A DNA stretch of 64,000 nt, taken from assembly GCF_023502395.1 (NCBI RefSeq), contig NZ_JAMFMB010000002.1, positions 62,001-126,000 on the forward strand, in the 5' to 3' direction. This DNA comes from Ruegeria spongiae (lineage in GTDB: Bacteria > Pseudomonadota > Alphaproteobacteria > Rhodobacterales > Rhodobacteraceae). This document shows, piece by piece, positions 10,580-18,453 of this stretch. Position 1 is the first letter of the stretch. Every line of letters begins with the position of its first letter. The notes under the pieces are model-generated. The model did not search any database. It had not been told where the DNA came from and saw nothing but the letters and a program-made list of their open reading frames with translations. The position numbers were made by a program, and so were the translations under genes.

Positions 10580-10927
10580 TCAAGCACCATGCAGGTCCCG
10601 GCTGTCTGCCGGGGCCTGATCCCTGTCTTCCATCCCATAGTCGCGCATCACATGCGCCACGCGCAGCCGGTAGCCCGCGAATATGCCCGCGCGTCCTTTG
10701 CTTTGTGCCGCGCGATGCTGGGTCAAAGCGCGCCAGTTCGCGACCGCCTCCTCGTCCCGCCAGAACGACAGCGACAGCAATTTGTCCGGGTTGGTCAGGC
10801 TTCGGAATCTTTCGACCGAGATGAACCCCGGCACCTGATCCAGCAGCGGGCGCAGACCACCGGCCACATCCAGATAGGCGTCGACTTGCCCCTCGGCGGG
10901 TTCCACTTCGAATATGACGGCGATCAT
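10580..10927 (-). CDS. Antibiotic biosynthesis monooxygenase (ABM) domain protein
   Basis: A 115-residue ferredoxin-like-fold protein beginning MIAVIFEVEPAEGQVDAYL, with PGFISVERFRS and LSLSFWRDEEAVANWRALTQH, typical of the ABM family. Members include heme- or quinone-acting monooxygenases and many of unknown substrate. Its stop abuts the convergent fadH-like stop with no gap. Its ATG overlaps the stop of the upstream NIPSNAP gene by 4 bp, so the two form one unit, probably under the divergent ArsR regulator. Confidence 0.82.
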   Translation of the reverse strand: MIAVIFEVEPAEGQVDAYLDVAGGLRPLLDQVPGFISVERFRSLTNPDKLLSLSFWRDEEAVANWRALTQHRAAQSKGRAGIFAGYRLRVAHVMRDYGMEDRDQAPADSRDLHGA

Positions 10928-11247
10928 GTGCTGGCTCCATGCGGGGTTGAGGCCAGTTTCAGCCAGGTCCGGTCCTCTCGCAACAGGAACTTTTCGCGCT
11001 GGGCAAAGGCATAGTTCTCTTGCCCCAGCGGGTCCGCCGCCAGCCGTTCGCGATAAACCTCGTAAGCGGCGAGGTCGGGGATGTTGTAGATGCCATAAGC
11101 CAACGTAGTTGATCCTTCATGCGGGGCGAAATAACCGATCAGATCGGCGCCGCATCGCGGAATGGCCTGGCCCCAGTTGCGGGCGTAGTCTTCGAATTGG
11201 GCTTTCTTGGTGGGGTCTATCTGGTAGCGAATGATGCAGGTCAGCAT
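10924..11247 (-). CDS. NIPSNAP family protein
   Basis: A 107-residue protein (MLTCIIRYQIDPTKKAQFED at the start, then WGQAIPRCGADLIGYFAPHEG) typical of bacterial NIPSNAP/Dabb-like ferredoxin-fold proteins. The biochemical role is unknown. It is the first gene of a two-gene unit with the ABM protein (4-bp overlap). It is divergent from an ArsR-type regulator across 75 bases containing a perfect palindrome at 11305-11320. Control by that regulator is inferred. Confidence 0.8.
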   Translation of the reverse strand: MLTCIIRYQIDPTKKAQFEDYARNWGQAIPRCGADLIGYFAPHEGSTTLAYGIYNIPDLAAYEVYRERLAADPLGQENYAFAQREKFLLREDRTWLKLASTPHGAST

Positions 11248-11304
11248 GGGGGGCTCCGATGGTTCAAGACAGGGCCGGTATAGCCGCTTCCATTACTTCC
11301 ATGT

Positions 11305-11320
11305 TTCGACTATTGTCGAA
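11305..11320. promoter_or_regulatory. Palindrome TTCGAC-N4-GTCGAA, candidate ArsR operator
   Basis: A perfect inverted repeat, TTCGAC at 11305-11310 and GTCGAA at 11315-11320, sits between the divergent NIPSNAP and ArsR genes. It ends two bases before the regulator's ATG, so bound protein would cover the place where a ribosome-binding site would be. Autoregulation plus control of the divergent pair is the natural reading; this is inferred from position. Confidence 0.6.
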
Positions 11321-11322
11321 GT

Positions 11323-12003
11323 ATGAAAGACGGACCTGACATCGCCCGCATCGCCGCGCTGATCGGAGATCCGGCGCGGGCCAACATGCTGGGCGCGCTG
11401 ATGACCGGCAAGGCGCTGACCGCCACCGAACTGGCGCACGAGGCCGGGATCACGCCGCAAACCGCCAGCAGCCATTTGCGAAAACTGCTGGAGGGCGGGC
11501 TGGTGCGCCTGCGCGGGCAGGGGCGGCATCGCTACTATGCGCTGTCGGGCGCGGATGTGGCCGCGACGCTGGAAAGCCTGATGGGGCTGGCTGCCGGGCG
11601 GGGTCATCTGCGCACCCGAACCGGGCCGCGCGATGCGGCGCTGCGCAAGGCGCGTGTCTGCTACAACCATCTGGCTGGGGAGCGTGGCGTTATGCTTTAC
11701 CGCTCGATGATCACCAAAAAGCTGCTGATCGAAACGGATGACGATGTTGGTCTCACCCCAATGGGCGAACGGTTTGCCGATGCTTTTGGCATTGATCTGG
11801 CGGCGCTGCGTGCCAAACGCGCGCCGCTCTGCCGACCCTGCCTGGATTGGAGCGCGCGGGAACACCACCTTGCGGGGTCGTTGGGTCGCGCAATGCTGTC
11901 CCGGATGGAGTCGCTGGGTTGGCTCGACCGCCAACCCGAAAGTCGGGTCATCCGCTTCACCGCAAAGGGCGAAGCGGCATTCGACGCCCGCTTTTCGGCC
12001 TGA
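11323..12003 (+). CDS. ArsR-family helix-turn-helix transcriptional regulator
   Basis: A 226-residue regulator. The winged helix (LTATELAHEAGITPQTASSH, about residues 31-50, then LRKLLEGGLVRLRGQGRHRYY) is ArsR-type. The C-terminal part contains CRPCLDWSAREHHLAGSLG, a cysteine/histidine-rich segment that could bind a metal or act as a thiol sensor. It is longer than minimal ArsR proteins (about 100 residues) but matches a longer ArsR group. No Shine-Dalgarno sequence is evident before the ATG; instead the palindrome at 11305-11320 lies there, so the message may be leaderless or nearly so. Confidence 0.88.
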   Translation: MKDGPDIARIAALIGDPARANMLGALMTGKALTATELAHEAGITPQTASSHLRKLLEGGLVRLRGQGRHRYYALSGADVAATLESLMGLAAGRGHLRTRTGPRDAALRKARVCYNHLAGERGVMLYRSMITKKLLIETDDDVGLTPMGERFADAFGIDLAALRAKRAPLCRPCLDWSAREHHLAGSLGRAMLSRMESLGWLDRQPESRVIRFTAKGEAAFDARFSA

Positions 12004-12009
12004 ACCGCG

Positions 12010-12450
12010 CTATTGGACCGTAATGGAGATCACATCGGACATGACCGGTGTCGCATGCGGAACATGGCCGTAATCGCCCAGAACCAGTTGCAGCGTATGT
12101 GGACCCGGCGCAAGCTCCAGCGTTACCTCGGTCTGCCCGCCACCGAAATGCATGTGGTTGTCATCGGCGGGCAAGCCATAGGCCAGGTCGTCCGCGCCAT
12201 CCTCGCCTCCGCCCAGCGGTGGACGGTCGATCAACAGGTGGTGGTGGCCGGTATTCTCGGCCTCGGTTCCCGCAGGAGCCACCCCCATGCCGCTGAGGCC
12301 GAAGACCACCGTAACCGGTGAACTGAGGGTGTCGCCATCACCAATATTGACAAAATAAACCTTGGCATCCGCAGGGGCAGGGGTTTCACCACCCGCCAGC
12401 GCTGGCAAGGCGAGCAGGCTGGTGGCCAGCGCGATTGCAGTCAATTTCAT
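12010..12450 (-). CDS. DUF4399 exported protein
   Basis: A 146-residue protein with a clear Sec signal peptide (MKLTAIALATSLLALPALAG). The mature part matches DUF4399: KVYFVNIGDGDTLSSPVTV, the histidine-rich TGHHHLLID, HMHFGGGQTEVTLEL, and GPHTLQLVLGDYGHVPH. The many histidines suggest metal binding, but no function is established. The frame is open to 12600, but the ATG at 12450 has a GGGAG site and begins the signal peptide. It ends six bases from the convergent ArsR gene. Confidence 0.85.
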   Translation of the reverse strand: MKLTAIALATSLLALPALAGGETPAPADAKVYFVNIGDGDTLSSPVTVVFGLSGMGVAPAGTEAENTGHHHLLIDRPPLGGGEDGADDLAYGLPADDNHMHFGGGQTEVTLELAPGPHTLQLVLGDYGHVPHATPVMSDVISITVQ

Positions 12451-12551
12451 GTTTTTCTCCCATGGTTTACGCTTATCCCGAATACTTAGATCAAGGCGCC
12501 GCCGGGTCGAGCGGATTGGTGCCAATTGCCTCAGAAGGCCAGTCTGGCGCG

Positions 12552-12648
12552 CGGAAATCCATTGTTTCCGTGTTTCCCTGACGCAAACGATCCCAGACAA
12601 AACCGCGATATTATCCCATCCGTGCCCCGATCTCGCCCAGATTGGGCG
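12552..12648. promoter_or_regulatory. Two palindromes between the DUF4399 and LysR genes
   Basis: CGGAAA-N7-TTTCCG at 12552-12570 and CGCCCA-gat-TGGGCG at 12634-12648 are both perfect inverted repeats in the 239-base divergent region upstream of the LysR gene. One or both could be regulator binding sites. Nothing else coding is seen in this gap. Confidence 0.35.
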
Positions 12649-12689
12649 TCATTGCTGATGGTGACAACGGATAAGCCGAGGGAACGGGA

Positions 12690-13595
12690 ATGGATCGACT
12701 GACCGAAATGGAGGCCTTTGCCAACGTCGTGGATCAGGGCGGGTTCACGGATGCGGCCAAAAAGATGGGCATCTCGAAATCGGCTGTGTCCAAGCACGTA
12801 TCCAGCCTCGAGGCGCGTCTTGGCGCAAGGTTGCTGAACCGCACCACCCGCCGGGTGTCCCCGACCGAGATCGGGCTGGCCTATTATGACCGGGCGCGCC
12901 GGGTTCTCAACGACGCGGGCGAGGCCGACGCGCTGGTGACCTCGATGCAATCGGCACCGTCGGGCCTGTTGCGGGTCAGCGTGGCGACCGATTTCGGGGT
13001 CAATCACCTGTCGCCGGTCCTGTCTGAGTTTCTGTCCGATTTCCCCGACATCTCGATCAATATGGTGCTGAACAACCGCTATGTTGAGCTGATCTCGGAA
13101 GGGTTCGACATGGCGCTGCGCATTGGCGAGCTGGACGACAGCACCCTGCGCGCCCGTAAACTGACCGAAACCACCAAGCGCATGATCGCCTCGCCGGCCT
13201 ATTTCCAGCAATATGGCCGCCCGCAGAAGATTGACGATCTGAACGAGCACAAGCTGTTGCATTATTCCAGCCAGTCCAGCGGCAACGTCTGGCGGCTGAC
13301 TGCGCCGTCGGGCGAGAAACGTCAGGTCCGTACCAGCGGCTGGCTGAGCGTCAATGACGGCCATTCGCTGTTGAACGCCGCGATTTCGGGTCTGGGGATT
13401 GCGTATCTGCCCAGCTACCTCTACGCCGACGCCATGAAAAACGGCCTTGTCGAGGATGCGATGCCGTCGCTGCCGGACGAGGTGCAGGGCGTCTATGCGG
13501 TCTATCCGCCGGGCCGGTTCACCCAGCCCAAAGTGCGCGCATTCATTGATTTCCTGGTCCATGCCTTTGCCGAAAAAGGCCCGATGGACTGGTAG
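12690..13595 (+). CDS. LysR-family transcriptional regulator
   Basis: A 301-residue regulator. The N-terminal helix-turn-helix (GFTDAAKKMGISKSAVSKHV, about residues 19-38, then LEARLGARLLNRTTRRVSPT) is followed by a periplasmic-binding-protein-like effector domain. It resembles the CrgA/DsdC-like subgroup with short C-termini. A GAGGGAACGGGA ribosome-binding region precedes the ATG. A canonical terminator follows the gene. The divergent DUF4399 gene is the nearest candidate target, but the regulon is unknown. Confidence 0.92.
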   Translation: MDRLTEMEAFANVVDQGGFTDAAKKMGISKSAVSKHVSSLEARLGARLLNRTTRRVSPTEIGLAYYDRARRVLNDAGEADALVTSMQSAPSGLLRVSVATDFGVNHLSPVLSEFLSDFPDISINMVLNNRYVELISEGFDMALRIGELDDSTLRARKLTETTKRMIASPAYFQQYGRPQKIDDLNEHKLLHYSSQSSGNVWRLTAPSGEKRQVRTSGWLSVNDGHSLLNAAISGLGIAYLPSYLYADAMKNGLVEDAMPSLPDEVQGVYAVYPPGRFTQPKVRAFIDFLVHAFAEKGPMDW

Positions 13596-13624
13596 TTTTC
13601 CTCACCTCCTGGGTGACCTTACCT

Positions 13625-13651
13625 GCCCGCGCCCCGGCGCGGGCTCTTTTT
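13625..13651 (+). terminator. Rho-independent terminator after the LysR gene
   Basis: GCCCGCGC at 13625-13632 pairs with GCGCGGGC at 13637-13644 across a 4-base loop, followed by TCTTTTT to 13651. It starts 30 bases after the LysR stop. Confidence 0.85.
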
Positions 13652-13682
13652 GCGTGGAACCTCGGCGGTTATGCGGTGGAGA

Positions 13683-14597
13683 TCAGGGCTGCAGTAGCAT
13701 CACCACGACCCGGCGGTTGGTTTCGCGCCCTTCGGGTGTGAGATTGGTTGTGAGTGGCGACAGGTACCCCATCCCCTCGGCATCAACGCGCCCCGGTGCG
13801 ATCCCGTGATCGCCCAACAGTCTGTCGCGCACGGCCTCGGCCCGGCGTTTGCTGAGCGCGATGTTGCTGTTCAGCTGACCGACCGTATCGGTGTGGCCCA
13901 CAATGGCGACCCGCATCTCTGGCGCGCGTTGCATGGCCTCGGCCAGCGCGGCGAGCGAGGCGTAGCTGCCCGCGCTCAGGGTGCTCGACCCGGTGGCGAA
14001 TTCGAGGTCCGACAGCACCGCGTGGCCGGTTTGGGTAAGCGTTGAAATCAGATCGGGCTGCGCCTGCGGTTCCGTTTCCGGGAGGCTCACCGCGTCTTCG
14101 GGCGCGGGTCTGGGACGCCCGGCCGGGGTCACCGAAACGACCTGAACATAGGCATCCGCGCGTGTGCGGCTGACCAGAACGCTGATCGCCTCGTCCTTGC
14201 GGATCGCCGACAGAAACCTGAAATCCTCCAGCGTCACATACATGTCGGGGGCGGGGATCACCTCGGTCGCGAAGCGGAAGTCGAAGCCGCCGCAGGTTCT
14301 TGCCACGCAATCGAGGACGATCTCGTAGCCAGCCTGGATCAACTGCGCGCGAATCGGGTCGATGACCTGCAGGGTAGAGCCCGAATAGCCGGTCAACCGC
14401 CAGGCGCGCCGGTCGACCCTGCCTTCGAAGCCACGCACAGGCAGCACCCCGTCAGAGATCACGCCCACCGGCAGATCATAGCTGTCCAGCAGATCAATCC
14501 GCTCGGTCACCTGATGAGCCTCGTCCGGCAGGATCGGCACCTGCGCCTGCGCGGCGGTTGCGGCGCACAGGCAAAGAAAAAGCGCACGCAGGTTCAT
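13683..14597 (-). CDS. OmpA-family outer membrane/periplasmic protein
   Basis: A 304-residue exported protein. It has a signal peptide (MNLRALFLCLCAATAAQAQ), an N-terminal region of unknown fold, and a C-terminal OmpA peptidoglycan-binding domain (DLEFATGSSTLS, VAIVGHTDTVGQLNSN, LSKRRAEAVRDRLL, NRRVVVMLL). It probably anchors to peptidoglycan in the periplasm. The frame is open much further upstream, but the ATG at 14597 begins the signal peptide and overlaps the stop of the upstream gene by 4 bp. It is the last gene of a four-gene overlapping run. Confidence 0.88.
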   Translation of the reverse strand: MNLRALFLCLCAATAAQAQVPILPDEAHQVTERIDLLDSYDLPVGVISDGVLPVRGFEGRVDRRAWRLTGYSGSTLQVIDPIRAQLIQAGYEIVLDCVARTCGGFDFRFATEVIPAPDMYVTLEDFRFLSAIRKDEAISVLVSRTRADAYVQVVSVTPAGRPRPAPEDAVSLPETEPQAQPDLISTLTQTGHAVLSDLEFATGSSTLSAGSYASLAALAEAMQRAPEMRVAIVGHTDTVGQLNSNIALSKRRAEAVRDRLLGDHGIAPGRVDAEGMGYLSPLTTNLTPEGRETNRRVVVMLLQP

Positions 14598-15166
14598 CGG
14601 TGCTGTGCGTGATAGTCTTCGTTCGGGCGCATGCCAGTGGCGCTGGCCACCCTGTTCGACATGTTGAAGAACCCGGTCACATTGATGATGTCCCAGATAT
14701 CGCGATCGGAAAAGCCAACATCGCGCAGCGCCTGCCGGTCGGCCTCGCTGGTCTCGGCGCTGGCTTTTGTGACCTTTTCGGCAAAATCCAGCATCGCGCG
14801 CTGGCGTGGTTCCAGCGGGGCCACATGGTGGTTCATCACCAGCATCTCGCCCAATTGCGGATCGCCCGACAATTGCCGCACCGCCGCGCCATGGGCCACA
14901 AGGCAGTAGAAGCACTTGTTGATCGAGGACACCACCACCGCGATCATCTCGCGTTCCAGCTTGCTGAGCCCGCTATCCGCCAGCATCACGTCGTTATACA
15001 TCGCGGTAAAGGCGTTGAGCTTGTTGATATCAAAGGCATTTGCCTTCAGGACATTGGGGATCATCCCCAGCTTTTCCTGACAGATGTCGAAATACTTCTG
15101 CGTTTCCGCAGGTAGCGGGTCCAGCATGGGCAGGTCCAGCGCGGTGGGGGATGTCGCTTTGGTCAA
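14594..15166 (-). CDS. AhpD-like peroxidase-related enzyme (carboxymuconolactone decarboxylase fold)
   Basis: A 190-residue protein with the AhpD-type redox motif INKCFYCLVAHG (CXXC plus a nearby histidine, about residues 83-94), preceded by LSKLEREMIAVVVSS. This matches the uncharacterised peroxidase-related family, which may reduce peroxides using the two cysteines. The ATG at 15166 overlaps the GNAT gene stop and its own stop overlaps the OmpA-like start, each by 4 bp. The physiological electron donor is unknown. Confidence 0.86.
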   Translation of the reverse strand: MTKATSPTALDLPMLDPLPAETQKYFDICQEKLGMIPNVLKANAFDINKLNAFTAMYNDVMLADSGLSKLEREMIAVVVSSINKCFYCLVAHGAAVRQLSGDPQLGEMLVMNHHVAPLEPRQRAMLDFAEKVTKASAETSEADRQALRDVGFSDRDIWDIINVTGFFNMSNRVASATGMRPNEDYHAQHR

Positions 15167-15891
15167 ATGGGCTCTCCTGTCTGGTTCAGAACGCGGTAAT
15201 GATACTGGCCCGCGATCTGCATCCCAAGTGAGCGATAGAGCGCATTGGCCCCGGCATTCGCTTTGGTGCAGATCACGCTGAGCGTCTCGGCGCCCTGGTC
15301 GAGCGCCCAGAATGCGGCAGCGCGCATCGCCCAGCCGCCCAGACCCTCGCGCTGATGTTCGGGCAGAATTTCCAGCGCATGCACCATCGCGGTTGTCTCA
15401 TGGATCGCTGCGAAACCGGCACCGGCGGGCTTGTCCTTGCGGCGGCTCAGCAGCCCGGTCTTTGGGCCGCGCGCACGCTGCATGACCGCCCAGCGGGCCG
15501 GGCCGATACCGGCGCGGGACCAGATTTCGTGCATGATCGCCAGCGGCTCCCACACAGCAAAAACGGTGACGCGGGGCACTGGCAGGTCGGTCAGCATCGC
15601 AGCCGGGCAGGAATAGATATTGACCGGGTCAAGCACAGTGTAACCGCGCACTTCCAGGTCCGCGTCCAGTTTCGTGTCACCGGGCCGGATCATGAAGAGG
15701 CGTCTCTGCCCCATTTCGCGCATCTTGTCTTCGGCCTCGGCGATCGCCCCGGTTGTAACCGTCCCTTGCAACGTGGCCGCAGACACCCGGCTGCCACCGC
15801 CTTGCCCCTCGCGTAGCAGAAAGGCACCGTCGCGGATGTAACGGGCTGCGGGCCAGGTATTGTCGACGATGGCGGGCCAGTCGGCGCTCAC
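15163..15891 (-). CDS. GNAT-family N-acetyltransferase
   Basis: A 242-residue protein whose C-terminal half carries the GNAT acetyl-CoA fold: MVHALEILPEHQREGLGGWA (about residues 163-182, with the R/Q-x-x-G-x-G/A pyrophosphate loop), then AETLSVICTKANAGANALYRSLG. The substrate is unknown. The start is a GTG at 15891 that overlaps the stop of the upstream CinA-like gene (GTGA). The open frame continues upstream to 16002 but would overlap that gene by over 100 bases, so the GTG is preferred. Confidence 0.85.
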   Translation of the reverse strand: MSADWPAIVDNTWPAARYIRDGAFLLREGQGGGSRVSAATLQGTVTTGAIAEAEDKMREMGQRRLFMIRPGDTKLDADLEVRGYTVLDPVNIYSCPAAMLTDLPVPRVTVFAVWEPLAIMHEIWSRAGIGPARWAVMQRARGPKTGLLSRRKDKPAGAGFAAIHETTAMVHALEILPEHQREGLGGWAMRAAAFWALDQGAETLSVICTKANAGANALYRSLGMQIAGQYHYRVLNQTGEPI

Positions 15892-16610
15892 AGGGCGAGC
15901 TCGGCGGCGAGCCGCGTCACGGCGGCGTCGATCCGGGTTCCGTCGGTGCCGCGCACCACCACATTGGCGCCGAACACACCGTTCAGTTGAAACGGATAAC
16001 ACCCCACCGAAAGATCGTCGAAATCCGAGGCCAGTTGCGACAGGGTGTCGGCAATCTCGCCCTCACCCCGGTTGACCCGCAGGCTTTGTGACAAGAGCGG
16101 CGCGCCCCCGGTCAGGGTTGGCAGTACCGAGGCAACCATGGCCTGAAAGATCGTCGGAATGCCTGCCATCACATGCACATTGCCCAAGCTGAAGCCCGGC
16201 GCGGTCGAGACCGGGTTTTCGATCAGCGTGGCGCCCTCGGGAATGCGCGCCATCCGCAGACGCGCGGCGTTCAGTTCCAGCCCGGTGCGTTCGTAATGCG
16301 CCACAAGCAGGGCGCGGGCGTCGTCACGGATACCAATGGGGGCACCAAAGGCACGGGCGATACATTCGGCGGTGATATCATCATGGGTCGGCCCGATACC
16401 GCCGCTGGTGAACACATGGTCATACGCCTCGGACAGCGCCCGGGCGGCAGATTCGATCGCCGCCTCGGTATCGCCAACGAAGCGAACCTCCTCCAGATCG
16501 ATGCCCAGCTTGGTCAATTCCGAGGCCAGATGGTGCATATTGGCGTCGCGCGTGCGGCCCGACAGGATCTCATCCCCGATCACGAGCATGGCGGCGGTTG
16601 GATTGGTCAT
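15888..16610 (-). CDS. CinA N-terminal/MoaB-like molybdopterin-binding-fold protein
   Basis: A 240-residue protein with the MoCF-binding fold: AAMLVIGDEILSGRTRDANM at the start and FTSGGIGPTHDDITAECIA at about residues 67-85. It corresponds to the N-terminal (COG1058) half of CinA, which in other bacteria hydrolyses ADP-ribose or NMN derivatives. The C-terminal NMN amidohydrolase half is absent. It starts the four-gene run cinA-like, GNAT, AhpD-like, OmpA-like, and is divergent from sfsA with 62 bases between. Confidence 0.85.
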   Translation of the reverse strand: MTNPTAAMLVIGDEILSGRTRDANMHHLASELTKLGIDLEEVRFVGDTEAAIESAARALSEAYDHVFTSGGIGPTHDDITAECIARAFGAPIGIRDDARALLVAHYERTGLELNAARLRMARIPEGATLIENPVSTAPGFSLGNVHVMAGIPTIFQAMVASVLPTLTGGAPLLSQSLRVNRGEGEIADTLSQLASDFDDLSVGCYPFQLNGVFGANVVVRGTDGTRIDAAVTRLAAELAL

Positions 16611-16672
16611 GGCATCCCTCAGTTGATGGGCCTCACTTGAATGGCGCCCACCGCATCTATAGGCCTGCGCCC

Positions 16673-17365
16673 ATGCGCTTTCAAACCCCTCTTGTGCCCG
16701 CGACGCTTATCAGACGCTACAAACGCTTTCTGGCTGATTGCCGGTTGCAGGACGGGCAGGAGGTGACAGCCCATTGCGCCAATCCCGGCTCGATGATGGG
16801 TCTGGCTGATCCCGGCACCAGAATCTGGCTGGAACCGAATGACGATCCGAAGAAAAAGCTCAAATACGGCTGGCGGCTGGTCGAGCATGGTGATGGGCAT
16901 TTCACCGGTGTCGATACCTCCGTGCCCAACAAGGCGCTAAAGGCGGCTTTGCAGGCAGGCGAGATCGCCGAACTGGCCGCTTACAAGACTGTGCGGGCCG
17001 AGGTGAAATACGGCCAGAACAGCCGCATCGACTTTCTGCTGACCCAGCCCGGCCTGCCGGACGCCTATGTCGAGGTCAAAAGCGTCACCCTGTCGCGTCA
17101 GCCCGGTCTGGCCGAGTTTCCCGACAGCGTGACCGCGCGGGGCACTAAACATCTGCAGGAACTGGCGGCGATGGCGCAGAGGGGCCATCGTGCGATCATG
17201 TTCTATCTGGTGCAACGCAGCGATTGCCGGGATTTCGCGCTGGCGGCGGATATAGATCCGACCTACGCGGCGGCGTTTGAACAGGCGCGCCGGGCCGGTG
17301 TCGAATATCTGACCCGAAGCACGCGTATAACGCCCACGGAAATTACCATTGCCGAAGCACTCTGA
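16673..17365 (+). CDS. sfsA: Sugar fermentation stimulation protein SfsA
   Basis: A 230-residue SfsA: MRFQTPLVPATLIRRYKRFL at the start, AHCANPGSMMGL, RIDFLLTQPG, DAYVEVKSVTLS and the C-terminal VEYLTRSTRITPTEI. The D...E-x-K pattern resembles nuclease-fold active sites, and E. coli SfsA binds DNA, but the role is poorly defined. The frame is open upstream, but ATG 16673 matches the family start. It is followed by map 66 bases downstream, a common pair in alphaproteobacteria. Confidence 0.92.
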   Translation: MRFQTPLVPATLIRRYKRFLADCRLQDGQEVTAHCANPGSMMGLADPGTRIWLEPNDDPKKKLKYGWRLVEHGDGHFTGVDTSVPNKALKAALQAGEIAELAAYKTVRAEVKYGQNSRIDFLLTQPGLPDAYVEVKSVTLSRQPGLAEFPDSVTARGTKHLQELAAMAQRGHRAIMFYLVQRSDCRDFALAADIDPTYAAAFEQARRAGVEYLTRSTRITPTEITIAEAL

Positions 17366-17431
17366 CCTGTGATAGCGCGCCCTCTGGTTCTTTTTGCGCA
17401 AGGGGCGTAAATAGGGGCCGAAGATGCAACT

Positions 17432-18259
17432 ATGGAGTGCCCTTTGAAAAAGGACCTTCGCGGCCGCCTGACCAAGGATGGCATCCGCATATACGAACAG
17501 GGCGATTTCGCCGGGATGCAGGCAGCGGGCGCTCTGGCCGCGCGCATCCTTGATGATGTCGCCGACCATGTCTTTCCCGGCCAGACCACCGGCGAGATCG
17601 ACCGCCTGATCACCGCGATGGTAGACGAGGCGGGCGCGACCTCGGCCACGATTGGCTATAAAGGCTATCAGCATGCCAGCTGTATTTCGGTCAATCACGT
17701 GGTCTGCCACGGCATTCCCGGTGAGAAAAAGCTCAAGGATGGCGACATCCTGAATGTCGACGTGACCGTCATCGTCGATGGCTGGTTCGGGGACACGTCG
17801 CGCATGTATGTGGCGGGTAAGCTGCCCCGCAAGGCCGAGCGCCTGATCCAGGTCACTCATGACGCGCTGTTCAAGGGTATCGAGATGGTCAAGCCGGGCA
17901 ACACGTTCGGGGATATCGGCCACGCCATTCAGGCATATGTAGAGGCACACCGGATGAGCGTCGTGCGCGATTTCTGCGGTCACGGGCTGGGCCGGGTGTT
18001 CCACGCGCCACCCAATGTGCTGCATTATGGCCGTCCGGGCACCGGTGCAACTCTGGAAGAGGGTATGTTCTTTACCATTGAGCCGATGGTCAATCTGGGC
18101 CGTCCCGAGACCAAGACACTGGCCGACGACTGGACCGCCGTGACCCGCGACAAGTCGCTCTCGGCACAGTTCGAGCATTCGGTTGGCGTGACGGCGGACG
18201 GCGTTGATATCTTCACCCTGTCACCCGGCGGCAAGTTCCATCCGACTTATTCGTCCTGA
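17432..18259 (+). CDS. map: Type I methionine aminopeptidase
   Basis: A 275-residue metallopeptidase that removes the initiator methionine. The metal ligands are visible in order: DGDILNVDVTVIVDGWFGDTS (two aspartates), FCGHGLGRVFH (histidine), FFTIEPMV (glutamate) and SAQFEHSVGVT (glutamate). The ATG at 17432 has no good ribosome-binding site. A TTG at 17444 lies six bases after GGAG and would give a start LKKDLRGRL, so translation may begin there. The 3' end overlaps the convergent small gene by 13 bases. Confidence 0.94.
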   Translation: MECPLKKDLRGRLTKDGIRIYEQGDFAGMQAAGALAARILDDVADHVFPGQTTGEIDRLITAMVDEAGATSATIGYKGYQHASCISVNHVVCHGIPGEKKLKDGDILNVDVTVIVDGWFGDTSRMYVAGKLPRKAERLIQVTHDALFKGIEMVKPGNTFGDIGHAIQAYVEAHRMSVVRDFCGHGLGRVFHAPPNVLHYGRPGTGATLEEGMFFTIEPMVNLGRPETKTLADDWTAVTRDKSLSAQFEHSVGVTADGVDIFTLSPGGKFHPTYSS

Positions 18260-18429
18260 TCCTTTTTCGCCTGTGCGCGCAGAAGGGCCAGCAGCATGGT
18301 TTCCCCACCCCATGGTGTCACCGCATCCTGAATGAAAATCGCACCATGGTGCGGCGCCGGCTTTTTCCCGGTCGCGTCCTTTGCGGGGGATGTGACGGGT
18401 GCGATGCGCCCGGTCCAGACGGTATCCAT
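18247..18429 (-). CDS. Small protein of unknown function
   Basis: A possible 60-residue gene (MDTVWTGRIAPVTSPAKDAT at the start, then HHGAIFIQDAVTPWGGETML). It lies 24 bases downstream of the HAD hydrolase gene on the same strand and overlaps the convergent map 3' end by 13 bases. No convincing ribosome-binding site is visible, and I recognise no family. The composition is protein-like rather than arginine/proline-rich as in shadow frames, so it is kept with moderate confidence. Confidence 0.5.
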   Translation of the reverse strand: MDTVWTGRIAPVTSPAKDATGKKPAPHHGAIFIQDAVTPWGGETMLLALLRAQAKKDQDE

Positions 18430-18453
18430 GCGCCACAGACTACCACAGAGGGG

